Positions 11,350-23,870 of a stretch of DNA of 64,000 nt are shown here, in pieces; within the stretch, counting starts at the first letter, position 1; each line of letters starts with the position of its first letter. A model generated the notes under the pieces. It was not told the DNA's origin. It did no database searches and saw nothing but the letters and a program-made list of their open reading frames with translations. The stretch comes from Hortaea werneckii. Its lineage: Eukaryota > Ascomycota > Dothideomycetes > Mycosphaerellales > Teratosphaeriaceae. The position numbers and the translations under genes were made by a program. The DNA is taken from the NCBI GenBank assembly GCA_037044905.1, contig JBAOKB010000144.1:2455609-2519608 (forward strand). The letters run 5' to 3'.

Positions 11350-14300
11350 TCAACCCCACCCTCTTCCGCTGACACTTCTACTGCCCAGTCGACCATCTTC
11401 GCCACTTTTTTTCCCCGCACAGCCATAATGTACAACGGTATTATCAGGATATACGCGCACGGCGCTAGCGCCAAAACGCTTGTGACAGACCTTGCAGAGG
11501 TCCTCCTCCGTGATGCGGACTCGTCTATTCTTCCCTCCCTTCACACCCATGTCCGCAAATTTGTCTTCGCCGAGAAGGCATTTGCGTTCTGTGTTTGCTC
11601 GCCTCACGCTTTCAAGACCCTTCACGATCTGCTCGGTGCGTAGTAGACTCGTCGTATGCCGCATGCGTCCTTGGAAGTAATTCTGCATTTGGTTCACGGC
11701 AAGATCGTCTGGCATGAGGTCCAGCGTGCTGCTTGCTGGTAGACGGGCACCATGCCGCGAAAGCAGGTCTAGAGCTTGCGGCCAGCGCTTCTCCTCGTTC
11801 TGCGGTGGCTTTAGGTAAAGACCGAGCAGTGTTGCGAAGATGTTGCTTCTTGCAGCGCCCGTGTCATCTGCCTCGCTGGTGGGTCTTCGGAACATCGCTG
11901 GTTTCTCATGAGAGCACTTCCATCGACCAGAGAAGCATCATGCTCGCTCGCTTGCTCTGCAAGGTATGTGCGATTACAGTAGTCTTCCGCTTTCGCGTAG
12001 TCTTGAAGTTGGAACACGTAGATGGCAAGTGCTTGCTTATGGTTGCCCATAGCACTTAAAACAATCGCTCTGCTCTCGTAGAACGTTGCGTCGTCCTGAG
12101 GCAGCTGCCGGAATGTTTGGGCCTTGTGATAGACCTTCGAATCGCGTAAAAAATCCTCGAGCAGGGTTCTTCAGCTCATCCCTCGATTCTGTTGAGGTGC
12201 TGCTGCTCTTCAGTTGCTCCAGGTAGAGGTCAATAAGTCGCTGATGGAAATCAGATGTCTGGTCGTTCAGCTCATTAATGATGTGTTCAAGATATTCTTT
12301 CTCCAGCTTGGTACTTTTCTGGCGCAAAAACCTCAGAACCTTGTCCCGCGGTAGCTTGTCAGCGTTATCAGTGTCTGCCGTGAACACTTCCATGCCCTTC
12401 TCTGGCGCCTCATCAATGGGCCATTGTACGTATTCCAGCACCAGCTCAAAAAGTTCTGGTGGAAGCTGCTTCAGGTATGCTATAGTTCTTTCAGGTCCTT
12501 GCATGCCTTTGGGAATTTCAGAGATGTGATCAGCTTCACCTTTCCCAAACTTCGTAAGCATCTCGAGAGCTTGGCGATGTAGCCTTTTGCCATGCAAGAA
12601 GTCAATGAGATCACCATATCGATCGCTCTCATACAGGCTTGACTGAACAACGTCAGGATCACAGAAATTGTCGAGCCTAAACAAGGGGCCCGCAAGAGAT
12701 GGTGAAGCCAGCATATAGGCTTTGAACAGGGTCGTGTCGACAAGCTCGGCAGTCTTGAGCAGCTCGGCTTGAAAGTCAATCTGTTCACCTTCTTCCTTTT
12801 GGCTTTGGAAAACGTGCTGTGGAAGCAAGTTCGCAAATGCTGGCTTGCCGGTATCTGCATTCAGTTCCGGTGGGTCTTGCTTGAGCGTCCCATCGGTGTT
12901 CAAGAATTTCTGTATCTGAACACGAGCCTGAGCTAGAAAGGAGCACAAGCAACGCACAGCCATTTTCAGGTCGTCGCCTTCAAGAGGAGTTTCTCCGAGC
13001 CTACGCTCGTGCTTCGATGGCGTACCTTTCGAGGTACGTATGGACAAGTTGTCAGTGTCTGAGCGTGCAACGCCTGTCTTCACGCTTGCTACATCACTCT
13101 CATTTCGGGTTTGAGCACGCTTGAGAGAAGATAGCATTCCTTTCTGCGGAGTGCTAGGCGCCTCTTTGATGGTAGGCCCCGCTTGGGAGATCTCCTGTTG
13201 TTCGGCGGTTCCATGATGCTGGGCTTGTTCACCTTCGCTTTGCTCTGTGGTCGACTCCGAAACCGTACTGTAGTCGCCAGCTATACTACGAGGGTAGAGT
13301 GCTACGACTCGCTCGGGTGGTGCTTCGGCTTCGACGAATAAGTCCAGCGCAGGCCTGTATTTCTGCTGTTCAAACAAATAGGTCGCTTTTTGCATCTTCA
13401 CTTCCCGAATCCTAGCGTTCTTGTTGTCGATCAGGGTATCTTCGAGTAGACCCAGGAGGCTAACAGCTTCATCAAATCGTTGTCTTTCCACCAGCTCAGC
13501 CAACTGATTGCTGTAAGGCAGCGCGTTCATTCGCCAAATTACGCGTTCGCTTGCAACCAGAAATCCTTTTCCAGCATGCGCTAGACTAATGTTTGGCTGC
13601 GGCACGTGGAGCAAATTTGCAGAAGGAACGCTGAGCGTCTGTAGTAGTGAAAGTGTTTCTGGATTTCTGATCTGAAGCTGTCCCTTCTCTGGAGTTTGCA
13701 AAGCCAGCAGATACGGATAGCTGAACCCTAAAGCTTCCGGCGCCACCGCCCAAGGGATCTGCCGCTTCTCAAGAGCTTTGCCATCGACGCCGGTAAAGAG
13801 AGTATTCACGTCCTTTGCGAGTAAGACTTGATTCCCTAGAAGTCCAGTCACCATAGGCTTGGGCACCCAGCTGCCCATGCCCATGTAGCCCATCCCAGAG
13901 CTACTCACAGCGCCAAAACGCACTCCAGCAAGCTCCCCTGAAGTCGCGTCCTGCCTTGACACAGGCTTTGAAACGGGCACCTGCTCCTCTGTTTCAATAT
14001 CCACAAATATGAACCCTGCATCCACTCCCACAACGAGCCTCACGAGAGCATTGCTTCCTCCTTCCTGTGCATGAACCCAGTTGAGACTCTTGGTTGTGCC
14101 CTCAACATTCAGCTCAATGACATGCTCCTCAAGCTCCATATCCCGCCACGTCCACACCATGACCCTCCTCTTCACGCCCACTGCAAGCCTACTGACGAGA
14201 CTTGGTACGCCAGTCTCTGCATCCTTGACTACATTGCTCGTCACACTGAAACATGACGCTCCTCTCGTCCTTTCGATGCGCTCGCTCAACTGATACGTCT

Positions 14301-14634
14301 GTAGATCGTGAAGAGAGACATGACCATCACTCAGGCTGGCTAGCAAGTTCGCTTCCTTGATGATCGCCAGCTGCTGCACAGCTTTCCTACTAAACTTGTC
14401 CTCTTCTCGTAACAGCTCTACTGGCTTGAATTTCCCAAATGAAGTTTGAGGATCGCCATTCTCGGCAGATTGATCTGAGGAATGGGTTTCGTTCTCGTTG
14501 ACACGGTAGATCCGCAGGCATCCAGTATTCAATCCCACCAAGAGTCGATCGCCATAGGCTAGCAGGGACTCGATCTTGGACTTGTCTTTGGGCTTGAGCT
14601 CATGTATTGGCTGCGGTCGGAAAGCGGAGAGCAT
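11350..14634 (-). CDS. vps39: HOPS/CORVET-type tethering subunit Vps39/Vam6
   Basis: Vps39 is the HOPS subunit that binds Rab7/Ypt7 and tethers membranes for vacuole fusion and autophagosome delivery. The ATG at 14634 opens the family N-terminus MLSAFRPQPIHELKPKDKSK, followed by a CNH (citron homology) beta-propeller (about residues 15-340), then clathrin-like helical repeats. The C-terminal blocks are the TPR/CLH segment KQALAIYVFQLQDYAKAEDYC and the zinc-ribbon-like end CKVCHKRFGASAV...VHYGC. Two frame breaks: near 12150-12170 (after DELKN, before LLEDFLRDSKVYHK) and near 11900 (after ALMRNQR, before RRPTSEADD). The 2.6-kb N-terminal part is uninterrupted. It diverges from lsm1, with a ~340-bp shared promoter region. 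Confidence 0.94.
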
Positions 14635-14974
14635 CGTGCTCTTGGTGGTGACGGGTTCTTATTGCAATGGATACATCGAGGCTATCCAAGCTCCTCGTGT
14701 AACTTGACGGTCGTGGACTTCAGGGAGGTTATGCGGGATGGCCAGGAAAGCTGCAGTGATGTCGCCAGCTCCCAGGTCGGGACTGGCAGCCCGGGCTCCA
14801 GCCCGATCGGCCCGAAGGTAGGTACCTACCTATGTAGCTTCCAATGAGTGTACGGCCTCAGGCTGCAACATTTCCCGGCGCTTGCATTCATGACTTCGTG
14901 CAACAGACATACGAGCCGCACAAGCCGCCGATGGTTCAACAATAGCCTTGCACGTCCACACGAGACTCGTGCTG
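14635..14974. promoter_or_regulatory. Shared divergent promoter region of vps39 and lsm1
   Basis: About 340 bp separate the two divergent start codons, so the two genes probably share control sequences. A perfect 16-bp palindrome, aggtaggtacctacct, lies at 14816-14831. A CT/GC-rich stretch precedes it. I see no clear TATA box for either gene. Confidence 0.45.
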
Positions 14975-15564
14975 ATGGAGCGTCTCACTCTCGCTGATGC
15001 GCCGCCGGGCGCGCCACCGCCTGGCCCTCAGAATCAACCGCCGATGATGATGCCGCCTCCAGGGCCGCCGGGTCCTCCTCCAGTACCTCAACTACCTCCA
15101 CAGATGTTCACGACTGCTGCTCAACTGCTCGATCTTACCGACAAAAAACTCATGATTGCATTGCGCGATGGGCGCAAATTGATTGGTGTCTTGCGCAGCT
15201 GGGACCAATTCGGCAACTTAGTCTTGCAGGATACTATTGAGAGGCTGTTCGTGAACTCGAAGGGTCAGGCACTGTGGGCAGACATCGAACGAGGGCTTTT
15301 CTTAGTTCGAGGAGAAAACGTGTCCCTACTTGGTGAAATCGTAGGCATCAGACTCATTGAAACAAGCACGGGCTGAGCTAATCCACGCAGGACTTGGACA
15401 AGGACGATTATATTCCCGAACCTTACAAGCAAGCGCCAGTCGAGCAGGTCTTCGCTCTCAAGAAGACAGAGGAAGTGGAGAAGAGAAGACTCGATAAGCG
15501 ACGGAACAAGAAGCTTGCAGAGCACGGCTTCGAGGGTGAGCACTCTGGCGAGGCAATACTATGA
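14975..15564 (+). CDS. lsm1: Lsm1, Sm-like subunit of the Lsm1-7/Pat1 mRNA decapping complex
   Basis: Lsm1 caps the 3' end of oligoadenylated mRNA in the cytoplasmic Lsm1-7 ring and promotes decapping. The ATG at 14975 begins MERLTLADAPPG; a TTG further upstream is in frame but not a credible start. Exon 1 is 14975-15340, intron 15341-15390 (50 nt, branch GCTAAT), exon 2 15391-15564. The Sm1 motif is LLDLTDKKLMIALRDGRKL plus GNLVLQDTIER, and Sm2 is GLFLVRGENVSLLGEI. The tail DLDKDDYIPEPYKQ...LAEHGFEGEHSGE is the Lsm1-specific C-terminal extension. An unusual N-terminal Pro/Met/Gly-rich stretch of ~30 residues precedes the Sm fold. No frame break is seen. This is the only gene in the left block without one, and it is also the shortest. 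Confidence 0.95.
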
Positions 15565-16929
15565 GGCTGCTGGAGATCGGGCTTTACCCAACTCACGTAC
15601 GGAGGTCGTCGGAGCCAGAATGGTCTGCCGAGGCATCACGAGGTTATGGCTAGAGTTGTCAAGACCGTACGCACCAATGGTTGAAGGATAGGCGAGACTC
15701 ACGTTCCGGAAAGTCTGGAGCGTCTGAGAGTGCTTCAGGTGCGGGAGCTTATTCGGGAAGTAAGGTTGAACATGGTGGTCCGGCCGTTGGGGATGTGCTG
15801 TGGGGGTCGACTGTAGGCCGCACGTTCTGGCATTGGGCATTTGCAGCAGTTCCATACGTCTTGAACATGCAGACGTCTTTCAGCACTCATCGCTACCTGA
15901 TCTTATCAAAGGACACGTGTAGAGTGGACTGCCTTTGCAACAATGGTTAGGCTTGGCGACCTGGGGCAGCATGAAGTGAATGCAAATGCGGTAAGCCCAC
16001 CAGATCTCAGTTCCGTGCTCACATTGTGCTTTCTGACAGCGCATCTCAGCAAACGCGCTTCGGAGCTACTGTTACATCCAACTGCACGGTCGCGCTCGTT
16101 GTGCCACGCACTCGGCAGGCAGCGCTAAGGCCAGCTCTCACGTCATTTGTTGATTCACATTCACCTCAGATGCGCGCTAGAAGCTATGTCTTACCTGATT
16201 AGGCTAGTCCCCGCGCAACCCGCCTTCACCGACGCGCTTTTTCAAAGTCTACCTCTCCTTTCCCTTGTGAACTTCACTACATCGTCAATATCATCGCCAC
16301 CATCACTGCCGACATTGAAATCATCTACCTCGCTTTTGGACTTGATTCCGCTGACTTTGACATGTGTGGCAAAATCCAAAGGAGAACTTCACGTCACCAA
16401 AGTCTGCTGTGAGCTCTGCAAGTGAAGGGAAGGTACGTTGGAACTCGCTCTTACCTCGCCACCGAAGAATGCAAGTTTTTCCAGTGACGCCATGTACGGG
16501 CCTCAACCATCGAGTTTGCATCACTGGAGGACAGAACAGTCGTTTTCTTTGCTTGTGAGTTGAGGTTGGCTTCGTTTGCAGCCGTGGCAAGCAGGTCTTG
16601 TGGGAAGGTGCGACGCATAGCCCCACTTTTCGCCGATTGTGGGAGACGAATTTTTTCTGGTTGCTGCCTTGACGTTCTGACTGGACACCGACCTCGATGT
16701 TGACTCCAACCGCACGCTCACATCGCTGTTTCACTGCTTGCACTCACCGCACACGTCTACGAACACTGTCCAGGCGTAGAGGCGTTGCCGCCGACAATTG
16801 GCAGGCAACGTGACTCGTCTGGATGCTGATCACCACACGCCACTCGCTTGTTGCTTACCACTCGACGCCCTTTGTTCTTGCGTTGCTGTCCTTGCAGTGG
16901 CATATAGGCGTTAGGTACTAACGACGGCC
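15565..16929. other. 1.36-kb intergenic stretch, no supported gene
   Basis: Open frames up to 140 codons exist on both strands (for example minus 16321-16743), but none shows family motifs, good composition or a convincing start. The pyrimidine-rich segment 16230-16340 looks like promoter or leader sequence for the gene starting at 16930. Confidence 0.5.
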
Positions 16930-19900
16930 ATGGTAGGAACGCGGTCTTCGCGCAGAGGCGAAAGCCCACCACGCAAGCCGCTCACCCTTCGGCTCCGCAA
17001 ACTGCAGTCCAAATCACAGACCATGGACGCAGATGAAGCATCTCAGCAAGTCCCGGCAGTCACTGAAGGCGATGTTAGTACCAAAACTTGGCAACCGCTT
17101 GCTTTCGGCAGGGTTAACTAATCTTGTTTGTATAGAAGCAGCCAGACCAAGAAACCAACTCTCGTGAAACAGCCACCAACGCCGCAAAGGTCTCTAGTGC
17201 CAGTCAGCCAGCCACTAAGAGGCCGAAGCTGAAGCTGAAAAACACGCGTCGCGCTTCCGCCCAGTCGATTGACAACGCCACCTCAGCTTCAAGCGCTGAC
17301 AGCGATACAATCGCTGTGCAACAGAAGTCGAAAGCTGTGAACGCGGCTGCGAAGGACCAGGTTGCAAACGAGCCGGCTGTTAATCGTGACGACAGTGATT
17401 CCCCATTAAGCGATCTAGAAGAGCTTGGCCGCCGTGCTGACGCTGGTCATGTGCCATCACCGTCAAACTCGCCCAACGCTCGAGCCAACCGCCCATGGGG
17501 TCGCAAAGGGAAAGCACCTGCTTTCTCCGAGACTGAAGAAAGCCGCAATATGACCGAGGTGGTAAGTTATACCCTGGTTCCCTTTATGCCATTATACTGA
17601 CGCTGTTGAAAAGGACGATGACCGAGTTGAGGAGCTTGAAATTGATCCGAATGAAGACCAAGGGTTTGAGGACACTGACTACTCCGAAAAAGAGGATGAT
17701 CGGGACGTCATCTCAATCAACTCCGACAATGATGGCCAGAAAGAAGGACCCAGGCCATCCGGCTTGCTGGACCGTCCATGGAAAGCCATGGGCTTTGATC
17801 GCAGTATGCGCCGACGTTGGGAAATGATGTACTGCACTGCAGAATCGAGGCCCCTTAACGGATCCTGGGATTTGACTGAAGACTATCAACGTGAGAAGGA
17901 CATCGAAATGCAGCGTTATATCAAAAACTTCCGCGCAAAAGATTGGGTCATTGGAAAGGAAGCGGCTGAGGAGGCCATATCCCGCATGCACCAGCGCTGT
18001 AGATTGAGAGAACTCGGTGTTCCGATCTACGGCCAACCATCCATTCACGAGATGGTTCCGAATTCAACGCCGTTCGTGCGTACTATGCCTGGGCCCTCCG
18101 GTGATCCCCGACATCATATGCACATGCCCTCACACCCACAGTACCCTCAGCGCCACCCTTCCATGACTGGACCTGACGCCAGCCGTCCACCTAGTGGGCC
18201 ACAGCGGCATGGTCCATTCGGACCTCCTACGCCTCATGGCATCCCAAATCACATGCATCCGCCACTACCCCAGCAGGTGCTCAGGTCTCAGCCGAATGCC
18301 AGGCCAATCAATGTCCCTCCGGGTCCACACCCAGAGCAGCAGATGGCCCATGGACAGCCATCAGGAATGCCACCGCCCGGCCTTCAACCTGGACAGACAA
18401 GCATGCCACCGATCAGCCATATGCCGCATGGGCTTCCGTACGCTGTGCCGCCGCACATGATGAGCCATGCCAACTTGCCCATACATGCTCCTCACCCACT
18501 CCATGGCACTCCGCATGGCATGCCGCAACCGCCGCCTGGCGTGCCCCAGGCTTCTGTACCTCAGCCTTCTGGCTCTGCGGCGCCTAAAAAGCAATCTCGT
18601 CCGAAGAAGGAGACGCCTCAGCCAGAGCCACCGCCACCACCACCTCCGACTCCCCCGTATCCTCTTCGAGAACGCCCTATGCCCCGTAAGGAATTTAACA
18701 AAACTGGGAAGAAGAACATGCGCAAGCAGGCTGAGGCCCTTGAATTTCCTTGGCACCGTAAGATGGACTTTTACAAGGCGCGCGCTGATGCGAAGTGGGA
18801 TGATAGTCAGTACGACAAAGAAGTGCTGGACGATATGGCCGCGGTCCGTGAAAGGAACCTGCCAATCATCACCAGGCTTGACGAGGAACTTGCCGAGAAG
18901 CAGCGTAAGCAACGTACTACTACCATTTGAGACTTTTTGGTCTCCGATAAGCAATGCTGACATTCATGATAGGTAACCAGAGAAACAAGAGGAAGAAGGG
19001 CCAGGCTGGAAACGACCCAGACGGCTCTGACGATGGTAGGAAGCCAGAAGGCGAGGAGCAGAAGACGGCGCGCAAGAACGCCAACATTGGCGGCGACCCC
19101 TATTACTCGGGTAATTATTCATTCGCCACCGAGGGTGATCGTCAGAAGGCACTCGCTCTGCAGCGCAAGACTCCCGACGAGATCATCGAAGCCGCAGAGG
19201 AGAGGAAGATCGACTGGGACCTTTGTAAGGAGATCTACATCTGTTGGAATCCTGGGAAGAAGGTCTCACTCAAGACTTGGTGCAGGCCAAATTCCGCATC
19301 TTTGACACGCTCATCACCCGGAAGCAGCTTCAGGATGTCCCAATCTTGACTCGACGAGCAGCAGAATGTATTGTCGATTTTTGCCCTGACCTTCTGTGGC
19401 GCGAGACCCTGCTTCGCATCGTTTCCGAGGCTGGTTATGGAAATAAAGATGTGCGCGACCGCTTCTGTTACAATGGCTGCCACAATGACAAGGCGACCGT
19501 GACCAAGCGTATTGCTGCAGCGCTTGGTCAGAAGCAGATGGCCGGCGCACGCACGAAGATGAGGGATGAAATTGCGAAGAAGGGCGAAGACGATATTGTC
19601 ATGGCAGGCACCTCTGAGACAGAAGCTGCGCCAACTAATACGAAAGGCGAATCGGCCGGCGATCATCGACACAAGGTGGCAAAAAGGGTAAGCGCGGTCA
19701 GGCTGCAGGATCCAGTAAGGATCGCTACCACCCAGGTGAAGAAGAATGGCATGAGGCGAACAAGGCGGACTTCGCCAATTACATTCGCTTCTTCGGCAAG
19801 CGGCCAGGCACGAGGGTCTGGCATGCGGGCGAGAAGAGAAAAATAATGAGCGATGCCGAGAATGCTGCAGCAGGCAGTGAGTCTGGCACCAATGTTGGAG

Positions 19901-20079
19901 GTGGAGCCGCCAGCAGCCCCATGAGTCCGGACAAGAGGGCTGATCGCGAGGCTGGTATCACGAAGACAAATGAGCATACGGACGAGGAGCCGAATGATTC
20001 CGGTGATGATGACGATGCGGTTAGCGAGCAGCCTGACGACATTTTTTCTGATGAGGAGGAGGAGCGTGGAGATGCTTAA
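16930..20079 (+). CDS. Conserved fungal protein of unknown function, basic N-terminus and Pro/His/Met-rich centre
   Basis: Exons 16930-17073, 17136-17561, 17614-18904 and 18973-20079. Introns of 62, 52 and 68 nt all have good borders (GTTAGT, GTAAGT and GTAAGC donors, TAG/AAG acceptors, CTAAC-type branch in the first). The N-terminus is basic and Ser-rich with acidic patches (SPLSDLEEL), suggesting a nuclear or chromatin protein. Residues roughly 300-500 are low-complexity Pro/His/Met/Gly. The C-terminal third is folded-looking and probably conserved: WDLCKEIYI, ESWEEGLTQDLVQAKFRIF, RRAAECIVDFCPDLLWRE, FCYNGCHNDKATVTKRI, then an acidic Ser tail ending EEEERGDA. Frame breaks near 19240 and 19655-19675 each fit one missing base. 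I do not recognise the family. Confidence 0.75.
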
Positions 20080-20780
20080 GGGTTGAGGAAAGGGAAACGG
20101 CAAGATATGACGAATGTGCAAGCTGGAATAGGCAATGGGGCGAGCGAGAATCCTGGTGGGAGCAAGTAGGAAGAGAATTGAAAGGAGATGGGAGGCTTGG
20201 TGGATTTCAAGCTGGTGTTGGGGATGTAACAGGTGTTGACCATGGCGAGCAAGATCATCCGGTCGACCGACTGCTTGATCGAGATGAATGATGACTTATT
20301 GGTAAGCTGACGGACCTTCAGAGATGCGCTGTTCTGGTAACATGAGACATGCGCTAGGGGACTGTCTAAAGGCTACCAAACTACGAGCGGTTTTTCCAGT
20401 GCTTCAGCAACCTTTCTTCATTTTTTATTGTGTGTGAATTCAAACCACCTCGGGGCTTGCCATACCAACAGGCTCGAAGATTCATTCTTAGACATCACAT
20501 GCCCCTTCGCACCTACCACTTCTCCGGAGCCTTGCGCTTGCTTGTCTTGCCTGCCTGGAAACAACTTCACTCATCAGACTGGTCGTGCTTCCCACAAGAC
20601 TAAAGTCCAATCCCTCAATTTCTCGAACGTCGCTGCAGCACGCCTCTCTAAGGTACTTTTTGGTGCAACTCAAAGCGCCCATTGTTATTCTCATACAACT
20701 TCAACTGGCATTCTTTGCCAATATTAAAAGCATCATACCGCTCACTAGCCTTAGTACATATCATCGCATTCATCCTCAAA
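20080..20780. other. Intergenic stretch, no supported gene
   Basis: About 700 bp between the preceding gene and the broken MYND-finger gene. I see only small random frames, with no motif. Confidence 0.45.
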
Positions 20781-23700
20781 ATGACAAAGAACGAAGACAA
20801 ACACCCGACGTGCAAAACCCTCACCGGAACCTGAACGAGAAATTTGCTCTGTTTCCGAGTCCAGTTCATCATTCACTCCGCCTGGTCCCTCGCCTCAGCC
20901 TTCGCCAAGGATCACGAGTCTAGAGTTGCCATACACCCCTGGAGGGCGTCGAGGGAGCTTTACACTCTCATGGAATGAGCCACGACGACCAGATGAGGAG
21001 CAAATACAACGATCTTCCCAATGCAGAAATTCCCAATCTTCATCGGATACTGATGCATCGGCAACTCCGTTGGCGGAGGGCTTGAGAAGCTAGACGCCTT
21101 CATGCTCACCTCCACCTCCTCCCGTTTCCGAATCTTGTCCAAACCAACTATCAGCGGCTCCATCATCTGGTGCTGGGGATCTCGCCATGTTAGTAGGGAG
21201 ATTCAGGACCTGGACCCGACGAGTTCGCCGCCACCTCCTTCTCCATTTCTTCACCTTCGGAGCAGGATCATGACTTGCACGATCGAACGGACGATCAGGC
21301 TGCCTCTACATCCACTAGTCTGTCAATGTTGACCTCTCCGCTCGGCACAAGCGCAGTTCAATCCCAGAGCGCATTCGCCCTGCCCACGACCCCTGCTTCT
21401 GCTTCTACAAGACGACATCGAACCTCTCGGATCTCAGTTGTAGGATGGCAACCCGACCATTGGAAAGAGCCGCTGGCTTAAGAGTGGAGAGACAAGGCAC
21501 GCCAATGCCTGGAGCCGGACGAGTATAGGATGCCACTTCAGAGTCTGAGGGTGCGGATCGTCGTCTTGACTCTACGCCTGACAGCTCCCGGGACAAAATC
21601 CTTCTGAGAATCGTGACGTCGCGGGCTATGGCCCCATCCCTTCGCGAGAAGAGCGTGCTGTATTGGTTCCCAACCAATCGAGTCTATGTCGAAAGAACAA
21701 CGAGGTACTAGGCTCGAGAAACGGCCTTTACCTCCTTGAACAGCCGTCGCACCAGGCTTTCGAACGACAAAGGCAGATGATCAGGCAGAAAGAGCACGAG
21801 CTGGTCAGGGAAGGTTATAGCCTCAGAGCTCACATCGCCGAGCATGACTCTTCGAAGAGCTGGATTCAGCGTCATATCGAGTTGGTGATGCAAGAGGCCA
21901 GTTCTGCTCCCTACTCAGCCGAATCGTGGCGTCCGACGTCGACGTCGGGGAGTCGTGGCAGGCTTGGTATGCTGTACACTGGAGTCAGAGTTGGTGGGAA
22001 GCGACAGAGGGTCGATGCAGATGGAAATGGCGTCAGGAGAAGGAAGAGACTGAAGAAACGTCATCGCCGTCTGACATCTCCTGCACCGGGCGTACAGAGT
22101 GCTGCGGATTGTTCTCTAATTAAGCCGAAAGCGAGTGATGAGCTGACAACGAGACCCAATCGCTCGGAGCGCCCGCAGACAGCACAGTCCCGTCGCCATC
22201 GTGAGCCAGAGCCAGCGGTAGAGCCAGATACATTCTGCAGCGGATGCGAGCGGGAAAGCCATCTAGACGGTGGATCACTGGAAATATGTCCCGATTGTCA
22301 TGTCACCGCATATTGTAGCCTCAGGTGCAAAAGCAACCATGCTGCCGAACACGACACCCTTTGTCGAGCTCGGCGAGCGCACAGAGCATACAAGGCGAGA
22401 GCGAGATCCGCTCGCGAAAACAAGCGCGGTTCTGATCCTGATCAAGGAGATACAATGGATGTGGATCAACGGGAATCGAGCACTTCTCGCATTGCATAGA
22501 GCCGCTGCTCGGCATGGTCCTATCGCGTCCGATACTGTACGAGAAGAAATGTCTCGTCTCAGCCGGCAATTTAGTGAGCGCCAATCCAGCAGGTCTGAGA
22601 AGAGGAAACCAGAAAGCAAGGCCAGAGTGCTTTCGTTGGAAGAAGTTCAGGATCTGGTCAAGAACCTGAATCAGGTTACAGGAGGGAAGCCAGGAAAAGC
22701 ATACCACGATGACAGCCATTTCGAACATCTCTACCTTCAAGAGACGATCTCCTTGCTGAAAGCAGAGAGCGAAAGGATGTCAAGCCAGGTCTCGATGGTA
22801 TGGGATATAGAAGACATGGAAACGAAACAAGAAGCTATCGAGCAGCTCCAATAGGATTGGGCGCAGAGGGGCTTAGTAGAAGGTGGTGCACTTACTGCCA
22901 AAGGCGAGGCTCTCGCTCGGGAGAGAACAAGACAGCGGATGGTACAAGGTGATACTGTCGATCTCGTTGCTGCAGGTGAAGGCAGTATGAAGCGTGGCAA
23001 TGGTGACAAGGGAATGGCGGCTGCCCGTGGCTCGAAGTCGACCCCAATGAAGGCTCCCAAATGCAATGCAGCGGCTCATGACAAGGCTGTAAAGATGGAC
23101 AACGCAGGCCCACTTCGCCATCATCGGGTGCGCAACTATCGCTTCCTCGACTACCTTGTCGGATCAGTGAGTTACCACCCCATCGCGAAAGCCACCCATT
23201 CCATTAAATTTTGTAGCTAACAAAGCCCAGGAATGGGTGCCAGCGGACTCCCTTCTCGGACCACCCTGGGATGCGAAAATCGAGGCATACTGGAGTGTCA
23301 ACACGACAAAGATTCCGCGCGGTCATGGAAATACCGCATCCATCCTGTCTTCACGAGCCAGGCCCGTTTGGCCGGTACATCAAGCGCGCGGAAGATTCGC
23401 GAAGGGCGATGGCTATTTTTCGATGTCCGCGAGTTCGAACGACACGATGATGCTAATGAGATGCTGCCTGAGGAAGGCTCAGATCTGGGTCCTGAGTGGG
23501 AACAGGCATTGCAGAGGCATTGGAGACGGGTGGAGATTGCTTGGGAGCGCATGTTACGGGCTGAGGAGATGGACGTCTGGGGTTGGGTTGGATGTCTTCG
23601 ATGCCGAAGCGAGATTCTTTGGTTTCTGCTGTCCGGACGCCAGGACCAAGGCACGAAGCTGGATCACCAAGATCAGCGACAAGGCGGATGAGACTAGCTT

Positions 23701-23870
23701 GTTCGGCGGTGTGAGTGGCTGGTATGTGCTCATTCGAGTCATGGGCAACGATTCGGGGAAGACAGCAACGGTTGCGGTGGTGCGCGCACGGACGCTCCAA
23801 ACTTTTCCCCGTCTTTGTTCGGTCTTGCCGAGCTGGGAACAGGAAGGCTGGCATATCAAACTTTATAGGT
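20781..23870 (+). pseudogene. MYND-like zinc-finger protein gene, reading frame broken many times
   Basis: Protein-like segments are spread over all three plus frames. There is a Ser/Pro-rich N-terminal part (about 20821-21480), a helical segment (GLYLLEQPSHQAFERQRQM, about 21720-21890), and a basic linker. A MYND-type finger follows at about 22236-22362: CSGCER...ICPDC...YCSLRCKSNHAAEHDTLC, with all Cys/His ligands visible. Then come helical segments (VLSLEEVQDLVKNLNQV), an intron at 23167-23230, and a C-terminal region with VSGWYVLIRVMGND. Clear breaks include a switch near 22460-22490, an in-frame TAG at 22852-22854 with coding-like sequence on both sides, and switches near 23380 and 23590. 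The start at 20781 is a guess. It is either a decaying gene or the most error-rich piece of the assembly. Function unknown; MYND fingers usually bind proline-rich partners. Confidence 0.55.

Noticed and set aside
16321..16743. 140-codon minus-strand ORF upstream of the 16.9-kb gene
   Set aside because: Composition is atypical (many Cys/Arg/Gln/Lys), with no motif. More likely promoter or leader sequence of the plus-strand gene.
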